Assembly: GCA_014905825.1 (NCBI GenBank)
Contig: JACGCN010000096.1
Span: 1-62,800, forward strand
DNA: 62,800 nt
Direction: 5' to 3'
Origin: Lyophyllum atratum
Lineage: Eukaryota; Basidiomycota; Agaricomycetes; Agaricales; Lyophyllaceae
Made by a program: the position numbers and the translations under genes. The notes under the pieces were generated by a model. That model was not told the origin of the DNA and searched no databases. It saw only the letters and a list, made by a program, of their open reading frames with translations. This document shows, one piece after another, positions 55,326 to 62,800 of this stretch (the stretch's first letter is position 1; each line of letters starts with the position of its first letter).

Positions 55326-57320
55326 TTATAGTTTAATAGGCAAGTGATGATGTCGGGGGCTTGGCGATAAGGGATGAAAGGAGGGCCTGCTTAGATGACT
55401 AGGAGATATCGTCACTAGGGGCGGCGCTGTATTGTCCTGGCTGCCCTCCATGGCCAGTAAGGCAGCGAGGCGAGACCGAGGAATGATATTCCTGGACAGC
55501 GAGGAATTGCCTTGAAGAGGAAGGTGAACATATGGTGAAAGGATATCACCACCTGGCCTACTGCGTTCTCCGGCAGATGACGCTCGGCGACGGCGGGACA
55601 AATGTGCACCAATTATTTCTTGAGGAGCAGAGTTTGTCATGGGCGAAGCGGGTAGTCCTGCGCAAATATGTTCCTCGACGTTATCGCGTGGGGTGCAATG
55701 TGTTGCTGACCGCTTGTGTAGGTTCCAGCCATATGCCTGTGACTTCGCTAAAAGCTGTGCAGCTGCTGGCTGTATGTGTCTCTTTGTCGCCCTCGTCGTA
55801 CCAATAGCGGGTAAGTCCGTGAGGGAACGAAGGCCAGGCGGCTCCATCTTTTCGGCCGCGAGCTTGGCGATAACGCTCTTTTTTACAACATGCATGAGCC
55901 TTATCCTCTTGCCTTGAAGTGGGTGAAGAAGGAGCGGAGAGCACGAGAACGACAAGGGTGTCAATGTCTTCTCTCCGTCAACAATTTTCTTTCCAGAGGC
56001 ATCGACCCGTCTATCGTCGACCATGTATTCAAATCTCCACTGGAGCTTGGCAGATTCGCTTGGTGTCTCTTCGCCAGGTGTATGCGGCATAGGAAAGGAT
56101 AGCGTTTCGTTTCCCCGCACAAAATAAACACCATTTGCTTTCAGGCCCAGAGACGCCTGCCGTGAGGTGTAGTCCCGCGACTCTTCCCCGTTGATAGTAA
56201 TTCGTCGCAGAATAGGAAGACTGTCAAGAGGTGCATAGTGGAAATTAAATATCTGCCTGTGTGTGGGTCTGAACTGTGCCGTTCCGTGTTCATGGCTGTT
56301 AGGCTGAGATCCCGCGCCGACATATCCGGTGTGCTTAAAGCGGGCTAAAACTGCCCGGAAGCCCTCCTGGTCAATCAATACTTCAACGACCGTGTTAGCC
56401 AGCCATGCAAGGCTTTTAGGAAGACTACGCTCAGATTGTTGGGTATCGCAAGATATAGACGCTTGAGCCCTTTGGGGTGAGGAGGGCACCGAGTAGCACT
56501 TGGATTCCAACGTTGCCAGTGCGGCTGCGAAGGCAAGTTGCCGAGTCAGTGCATTGACGGGATTATCTTCGTGGATAAGAGCCGTTTGTGCATTAGAGCT
56601 TCCGGCTGTCGGACAGGACTCGCTCGGCTGAAGAGATGGCGGTGCAAAGAATGGCAAGATCTCGAGGTCATGGAGCGTCTGGCATGATAAATTGTCTTCC
56701 TTCTTCGTGCGTGAATCGAGATATAGTGACGCGCGACGCAAATGGGAGGATGATGACTCGTCAGAGATAGAAGCTTGCAGCACTTTGTCTCCAGTAACAG
56801 AAGTATAGTTCATATATGGAAAGGCAGAGGTTTTCATGACTAGCTTTGATGCATTTGTTAGGCCTTGGTCGCAACATTCTTGGTTGAGCGAGATTGGTAT
56901 AGACTGCAAAGCGCCCGCGGGCGGACAGAAAGTTTCGGAAACTTCATTCCCTGAGAGCCTTGAGGTGCTGCGTTCGTCAAAACGTGGAGAATTAGGTGAC
57001 CAGCATCCAGTGTCTTGCGATTTATCTCTTCTGCGAATTGGTCCAAAAGTACCGACAGTGCCGACAGTGCTGACGCTAGAGCTAGAGATTATTCCAAGTC
57101 CAACAGTAGGATCACTCGCATGAGCGCTAATGGGAGATCGCTCAGCAACTGCCTCGTCTGTCTCGTCTGCATCGAAGTCGAGCTCTACATGTATTTCTGA
57201 CCAGGACCAGGTGGTTGTTAGGTGGGTTGGGCTCAGAATTGGCGAAGGAGGCGTTAAAATAGACAGGGCGATAAGATCCAATGACAGCGGAGGCTGAGGA
57301 TGAGTGTCGTACAAGTGCAT
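55326..57320 (-). CDS. hypothetical protein, 664 aa
   Basis: One ORF, started at the first in-frame ATG (57320). The frame stays open upstream to about 57422 with plausible residues, so a further 5' exon could exist. No family is recognised. The N-terminus HLYDTHPQPPLSLDLIALSI and ILSPTHLTTTWSWSEIHVEL are followed by an acidic, Ser-rich disordered half. Residues about 290-540 look folded (NALTRQLAFAAALATLESK, LPKSLAWLANTVVEVLIDQE, FHYAPLDSLPILRRITING, GVYFVRGNETLSFPMP, LQWRFEYMVDDRRVD). A short basic C-terminal region ends in His/Pro-rich sequence. The beta-strand-rich middle could be a protein-interaction domain. It is convergent with histone H4. Confidence 0.7.
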   Translation of the reverse strand: MHLYDTHPQPPLSLDLIALSILTPPSPILSPTHLTTTWSWSEIHVELDFDADETDEAVAERSPISAHASDPTVGLGIISSSSVSTVGTVGTFGPIRRRDKSQDTGCWSPNSPRFDERSTSRLSGNEVSETFCPPAGALQSIPISLNQECCDQGLTNASKLVMKTSAFPYMNYTSVTGDKVLQASISDESSSSHLRRASLYLDSRTKKEDNLSCQTLHDLEILPFFAPPSLQPSESCPTAGSSNAQTALIHEDNPVNALTRQLAFAAALATLESKCYSVPSSPQRAQASISCDTQQSERSLPKSLAWLANTVVEVLIDQEGFRAVLARFKHTGYVGAGSQPNSHEHGTAQFRPTHRQIFNFHYAPLDSLPILRRITINGEESRDYTSRQASLGLKANGVYFVRGNETLSFPMPHTPGEETPSESAKLQWRFEYMVDDRRVDASGKKIVDGEKTLTPLSFSCSPLLLHPLQGKRIRLMHVVKKSVIAKLAAEKMEPPGLRSLTDLPAIGTTRATKRHIQPAAAQLLAKSQAYGWNLHKRSATHCTPRDNVEEHICAGLPASPMTNSAPQEIIGAHLSRRRRASSAGERSRPGGDILSPYVHLPLQGNSSLSRNIIPRSRLAALLAMEGSQDNTAPPLVTISPSHLSRPSFHPLSPSPRHHHLPIKL

Positions 57321-57530
57321 CGATGCTTTGGGAAGGGCGGGCCTGTCCAACGCGCGGAGTTTCCGAAGCTCTAATGTGATGTTTGTAGTTGTTTCAACGG
57401 AATGGCAAGAGAACTTGCACACTCAGAATAACCACATGTTGTAAGGATTGGAAGGATAAAGTAATAACTAAGCACAGGAGTATAGTATATCTACGTTACA
57501 GTCAACCATAGGTTTGGCTCCAATCCAATT

Positions 57531-59937
57531 TTAAATTTCTCCTCGAGCTACACGACTTTTCACCTCCGCGGTCTTTTTGTCGACAAGGGGTTTGTTCTTC
57601 AGCAAGCAATATTCGCCGAATGCGTTGTTACTTTGCCAAGTCTCTCCCGGCACCCAGAAGGCTCGAGTCAAGAGTCGTGAATGTCTCGCATCGATGAATG
57701 GTGTGCAAAAGACCCGTTCCCATCGTTTTTCATCAATAACGTACCGAGGTTCCTGGGCAGAGGCCGTAGGGTGCAAAGGGAAGTCGACGTCCATGAGATA
57801 ATGACAGGTATCCACCGGGACCTTGAGTAACATTAGGGTTTGGAGTCAAATCAAATGGACCATTCATCAAGGACTCACATAGTGCGATGGCTCCTCTTTA
57901 TTCAGATCGTTTTGACTATCAGGAATATGGCTCGTCTCAGGCCGTAACCACCAACTCGATGATCCTCCCTGGCCGGTGGCATTTTTGAAATGGCCGGGCA
58001 AAAGCCCTTCAAAATCGCTCTTTACGAACTCGACAGAAACGCCATCAGGGACGAGATAACTTCCAGGAAAGCGGTGCCACTCTTTCGCCACACAGAGCTT
58101 CAAGTCAAAGTTCTTGATGGGTGAAAGATCGATACGTGGCATTTCATCCTCAGGCGTTGTCGAGTAAGTAGGAAGTAGACCTGTGTCATTCAACAGACGA
58201 GGGAGCTCTTTCGTCTCTAGGGCCCAGACGACGGTCATAGGGGCATGGTAATAGTGCCAAAGGGCCATGATCCGGGAAAAAAGAGAGGATGGAGGTGGCG
58301 ACGACTACAGACAACGTAAATCGTGCAAACATCAAGGATTGAGACGCCTGAAAATATTGGTTAGTCATAAAAAAAAGCCCGTAAACGCAACGCACTCGGT
58401 AAGGTGAACTGGTGACTTTGATGAAGAGAACTTCTTGCCAGCCGCGCATGAGGTACAGAGTCACGGCTGCGTTGAAACAAAGGAGAGGATAGGCTGGGAA
58501 CATGAAGCGTTCTTCTTTGTGCCCCTGAAGGGTGAGGATGCCGAGCCATATATAGAACGGTAGTAGACGGATGGTGAGGATGGTAAATGGCGAGCTCTCG
58601 ATGGCGGTGGGTTTGACTATTCCAAGGCGCTTGGTATCCACCCACCAAGTCAGCGCGAGAGCAGGAAGGGCCAACACAGCTAACGGGAGAAGGATATTGA
58701 AGTTCAGGATCAAGTTGAGAAAATAGTAATTCCAGGGGGATGTTCCGTAGAGGTCGGGTCCCCGTTCAGCACCGCCGAAGATATTGTAGCGAACAATATT
58801 CCAAGGAACTATTGTGAGCTTCCCATACGCAAGGCTGTCAATGCCGATGACAGGAATCTAGAAGTAGAAATTCAATGGGGATCGAAGCAATGAGAAAACA
58901 CCGCATTCACAAATATGAGAGAGGCGGCAAGTCCTGCAGCAAAGATGCGCCTCCACCTCTTGAATATCCAAGACTGATACACTTCTGGAGCCACGCGATC
59001 CGCACCAAAAACAAATAGCTCCTCAAATACAAAGGGAATGGCCAATGCCAATGCGAATGGCCATCCAACGATCGCTCCCACGGCGAAAGCTAAAGTCGCC
59101 AGTAACGTTCTCCGGGGATTGTTATAACTAGGTCGATCCAACGCATACGAGAACGCGAACATGGTCATGTACATGGCGAATGACGAGGGGAGGAATGCTT
59201 TTGTGCAGGTTAGATAGCGCCTCGCTGATACCAAAGATGCGTTACATACCTGCGGAGGCATTCCACATTCCAGCACTGAACAGGAGCATGAAGAAGAGGT
59301 AACGTCCAACTCTTTCGTTGATTTTTTCGGCTACTGTCCTGTAGAACCTGGCTTCCGCGAAAGCGCAGAGAGCGGCCAAGAAGATTCTGACGGAGAAGAA
59401 TGCTGGCCTCTTGAAAGCAAGAATTGATTGGTATCTCGTCTTTCTGATGGTTTCTGTTATCTAACCTTTTCAGAACCAAGCAAGAAGGCCGCCAGCCGAG
59501 TGCAGGCAAATGGAGAAGAATGTAAGCCCAGCTGCGGATGGAATACTGAGGAGAGGTTTCCCATGTCTGGAATCCGTTGCCTCGGTCCAAAAAGTGTAAG
59601 GGTTCCCAAAAATTGAAGACTGCGCTGCAATGAGATTCAGTTGCTCAAGAGCGCGTTCTGAGGTAGGTACCTTCGTCGCAGTCATCGATATTGGAGTACA
59701 TTGCGCCCGTTATCCTGATAAGCATGAGAATGCGGACCGCGAGGGAGAAGCTGGGAGTCCATGGGCGACGTTGGGCTCTACGACGAGTGAATGGACAAGG
59801 AGGGCAGAAGATAGAGGGGATATGTACCTGCGAAGCTGATCCTGGAGGACTCCGGTGTGTCTTGCTGGTTTTTGTTCTGCAGGTTTTGTCTGTGGGCGAC
59901 GCAAGGTTATGTGTTGCACACCCGAAGGCGATGACAT
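57531..59937 (-). CDS. ALG9: alpha-1,2-mannosyltransferase ALG9 (GT22), two frame breaks
   Basis: ER enzyme adding mannoses to the lumenal dolichol-linked oligosaccharide. Eight exons (59937-59828, 59777-59671, 59619-59466, 59409-59250, 59197-58911, 58857-58396, 58347-57879, 57821-57531) span about 680 codons. Diagnostic blocks are SNIDDCDEVFNFWEPLHFL, GFQTWETSPQYSIRSWAYIL, SAFLPSSFAMYMTMFAFS-like AFLPSSFAMYMTMFAF, GAIVGWPFALALAIPFVFEE, GIDSLAYGKLTIVPWNIVRY and GHKEERFMFPAYPLLCFNA. Exon 3 loses one base near 59494-59506 between ILLHLPA and RLAAFLLGSEK. Exon 7 has one extra T in a six-base run (58277-58282 on +) between SILSF and SRIMALWHYYHAPM. The two shifts cancel in length. Either sequence error or a broken gene. 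Confidence 0.88.
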
Positions 59938-60292
59938 TGTGGCGGCGGAACGAGGAAGAGCGCGTGTGCCAAACACGAACAAAGACGGCTTTTACTCAAT
60001 CTGGATCAGATCTCTCGAACCTAGTAGCGTGTAAAGAAGGCTGCTCTTCCGTAAGATGAGCCCGCTTTACGTCGTGCAGAGGCTTTTCGAGGGATATTCG
60101 ATCCGCGAGTAGACATGGGAAGGCCTAAAGAAGAAATGGGGTCGAAGCGGCCACCGGAAGATTCGTGGAAGCTTGGGCCAAAGCCGCGATACGTCGTTAA
60201 CCAGCTTTCTTGGGTCTGCATGACCCAAAGAGGACGACCCGCGTCGTATCGTCTCCATCTTGTTTTCCAACCACCACCATCCTCCACCGCCA
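59938..60292. promoter_or_regulatory. divergent spacer, ALG9 / DUF6533 gene
   Basis: 355 bp between opposed starts. Minus-strand ORFs here are low-complexity and unconvincing. No core element recognised. Confidence 0.4.
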
Positions 60293-62249
60293 ATGGCCCT
60301 CGCAGCCGACACCACAGCGACCGCGGAGCATTTTATCTATGTCACTCAAGTATACTTTTGTGGTACGTGTACTCGCCTCGCGTTCTCCGTCTAATATCGC
60401 TCACCCTCGGGTTTCTTAGCCATGTGTAAGAGGTTCTCTCTCCCGCTCCTTCCCTTCTCTGACGCGTGTCCTTTATACATAGATGCTGTGGTTATTTGGG
60501 ATTGGATTATCAGTCTGCCCAGGGAATACCGATTTGTAAATTAAATGCGCAATCTCGGTACAGCCGTCGCCTTCCTTACACTGTCTTATAGGTCTGGAGG
60601 ACTCATTGGACTCCCGTCAAAATAGCGTACCTCTTCTGCCGGCAAGTTATTCTGGCACAATCCGCGGGCATTTCGCTGACATGGCTGTTTACCATAGCTA
60701 TTGGGTCATCACTGTGGTCCCATACCTGCTCTACTGCTTCGTCGTGGATCATTCACTAGCAACGTGCCAGAAGATATACAGGGTAGGTCCTACTAATACG
60801 TGCATGTTTCTAACCTAACGTATCCTAGATTCCAGTTGCGCTCGCGATGTGGAACCAAGTTGGATCCCAGTGTTCGTTGACCCGCTCATCAGTTTGTCTA
60901 TCTGGCTCACTCACCGCGCATACATCAGCGGTCCTTCTTATTCGTACCTACGCATTCTTCAATCGCAACACGTACATCCTCCTTTTTCTCCTCTCTGCTC
61001 TCTCTGGTGTGATAGCATACCAGCTTTACGTTCGACACCACTCAAATGCTACGTGAGCTGTTCCACGCTTTTCTGTAAATATTTTTTTACCTAATACTCC
61101 TTCACAGTACTACCTTTCGCAAGGCCTCCTTTCGTAGGCTCTATCATATCGGCTACTCTTGCATGTTGTTCACACATGATACGTTAGGATAAAGGGCCTT
61201 GCTTGCCGAGGTCGAAACCCCACTCTGCCCATCTTCTTGGTAAGCGCGCGTTCTTTCTACTCCCCTACAGTATTGCACCTGACTGCGTCTTCCAGGATTT
61301 TTCGTCCGTACCATTAACCTCCACGCCCAAAAAATGTTAATTCTTCTCCAGATTGCTCCACTTCTCTTCGACACCGTCGTGACAGCCATGACTGTTTGGA
61401 AAGCTTTTACAATCCGCATACGCAATGGTGGACCCGAACAGCAGGCTTATCCAGACCTTTCTTCGGGAAGGTAAGGCCTTGAAATCTTGCGCTACTGCGG
61501 ATCTAATATCGCTATCCAGGGGTCTTTTACTACATTTTGATCTCGATTGCGAACTTGGTACGTACCAAAATTTGCTGTTATATCCTGTCAGTTGTGTAAA
61601 CCTCATCCCAGATCAACGGCATATTTTATCTGCAGTAAGTGTTTCTGAGTATCTATTGCTCCACGGACTGAGGCATATACAGACCTCGCCAAGTTTATCC
61701 TCCGCAATCAACATTCCGTTAAGTGTTATGATGGGGCCTGCCTCGCTTGTCGCTCGTATGTGGAAGTGTTTCTTGCAACGCATATCCTTGCTAAATAGTG
61801 GGTTGTCTAGATCTTGGACCTTCGCGAACGTGGGTCAGAGACAGTCTCGCACTCCGAAGGTACAGGAAATAGCGGCATTCACCACCAAGTCCCTTAACGC
61901 AGCAGCAATGTTCCCCGTTCCACCCCTCCCGCTCATCGCAAGAGCGGCCACAGGAGGATATGGTCGTCACACAACCCGCGGAATGAACACCGCCAGTTCC
62001 AATATTATGCTCAGCACCCTGGGAAGCATCCACCCCGATATGGACTTGGACATCGAGCAGGATGTCGCTGATTTGGAGGCTATCCATCTTGGAATGGGCA
62101 TGGACCTAGGGAGTCTCAGTACGGCTATGGGGGGAGATGATGGGGAACCTATCGCGGAAGGCGATAGCCATGGAGGATCTCCTGCGCCTGCCTATCATTG
62201 CCCTCGACATTGGCTTCAGAGGAGGTTTGACGCGACCAAGTATGGATGA
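60293..62249 (+). CDS. DUF6533-type multispan membrane protein, frame-disrupted
   Basis: Mushroom-specific membrane family of unknown function. Supported exons are 60293-60362, 60420-60425, 60483-60535, 60592-60641, 60698-60782, 60829-60871, 60929-61052, 61108-61133, 61188-61239, 61296-61470, 61520-61557 and 61612-61634; the 3' part to 62249 is uncertain. Exon 2 is a 6-nt microexon (CCATGT) giving YFCAMYAVVIWDWIISLPRE. Further blocks are VKIAYLFCRYWVITVVPYLL, VLLIRTYAFFNRNTYILLFL, PCLPRSKPHSAHLLGFF, MLILLQIAPLLFDTVVTAMT and LREGVFYYILISIANLING. Intron 4 has a GC donor (CG|GCAAGT). One extra base is needed to be ignored near 61032 (LYV to DTTQML) and one in CCC at 61433-61435 (RNGG to NSRLIQTF). 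Confidence 0.68.
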
Positions 62250-62800
62250 TTGTGGTATCGGGGGATCCAGGGTAGACGTGGAGAAGTCGGACCTCGACGA
62301 TCTGATCAAGACGCTTTTTTGCACCTTCTTGCTTTACCCATCGCTTCTCTTTTTTCTCGTTTTTCTCGGTCATAATTTTCCGTTGGAGACGAAACCATCC
62401 GCACGCATGCAATCAGGCTTATATCGATACCTATACGCGGAACAGATTTTTTTTTGCGACTTTGGACTGTCCCAATTCTACTTGCATTGTTCGTGTAATT
62501 TCTCTTCCCTGTTTTCATATGTTCAAGTTGTCCAGTGTATCATTAGTTAGTACCCTACCAGTCATCATCAGCTTTCGCACCTACCATCGTATACCGTGTT
62601 ATCCATGTTACTTGCGCATCCGTAATTCCTACTTGATGAATCACATTGTATTCTTCTATGCGCAATCTATGCGTACTAGTTCTTAGTTACATGTTATTGA
62701 CTGGAACGTCAACGTGATTAGGCGCGTCGCATCGTATTATTCACGTGCGCTCGCCGAAAGAGGCGTCGTCACGGTTGTGAGGAGCGTCGTCGTTCAGGCT
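62250..62800. other. 3' flank, no gene seen
   Basis: T-rich, pyrimidine-biased sequence with a T(9) run near 62450. No ORF, RNA or repeat was recognised up to the window edge. Confidence 0.5.

Noticed and set aside
55532..57123. Plus-strand ORFs opposite the 664-aa gene
   Set aside because: They are shadows of the long minus-strand ORF with no motif of their own.

Overview
The window reads as nuclear DNA of a filamentous basidiomycete, most likely an Agaricomycete. Genes are dense on both strands and carry many introns of about 45-65 nt with GT..AG ends, giving roughly 120 introns in about 26 genes. Several proteins have layouts I know from mushroom-forming fungi, such as the seven-helix-like DUF6533 protein, the O-fucosyltransferase-like type II membrane protein and CE12 esterases. 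There is no sign of operons, CRISPR, plasmid or viral genes. All exon coordinates below were assembled by hand from splice sites and reading phase; for every gene called intact the summed exon length is divisible by three.

Layout. 0.2-6.3 kb: a damaged RNase P/MRP subunit (POP3-like), a GNAT acetyltransferase and a four-exon arrestin-like adaptor. 6.6-10 kb: VTA1 (ESCRT-III recycling) and an unrecognised gene. 10.6-13.8 kb: a tandem rhamnogalacturonan acetylesterase cluster of two intact genes flanking one decayed copy. 14.3-22.4 kb: a GNL1-type circularly permuted GTPase, a SAM methyltransferase with ten exons and the rRNA-processing factor WDR75/Utp17. 22.7-27.9 kb: an intronless F-box gene and a PB1...UBA protein that looks like a reduced p62/NBR1 autophagy receptor. 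28.1-31.1 kb: a divergent pair of a xylose-reductase-type aldo/keto reductase and a ketopantoate reductase. 31.4-36.4 kb: a multispan membrane protein, then a divergent O-fucosyltransferase-like / GDP-fucose-transporter-like pair. 37-39 kb: an acyltransferase-like protein. 40.2-45 kb: a TBC protein without catalytic fingers, divergent over 87 bp from gamma-tubulin complex component GCP4. 45.3-52.1 kb: inorganic pyrophosphatase, a small unknown gene and nucleoporin POM152. 52.4-55.2 kb: a dead-RNase III plus dsRBD protein, a tail-anchored thioredoxin and histone H4. 55.3-62.2 kb: an unknown protein, mannosyltransferase ALG9 and a DUF6533 membrane protein.

Most genes are housekeeping and are not co-functional. 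The likely functional groupings are the esterase cluster (pectin side-chain deacetylation), the O-fucosyltransferase/nucleotide-sugar transporter pair (Golgi glycosylation) and, more loosely, the endomembrane genes (arrestin, VTA1, TBC, ALG9). Three genes (POP3, ALG9, DUF6533) carry single-base frame breaks, some at homopolymers, while all others are clean. This may be sequence error rather than gene decay.
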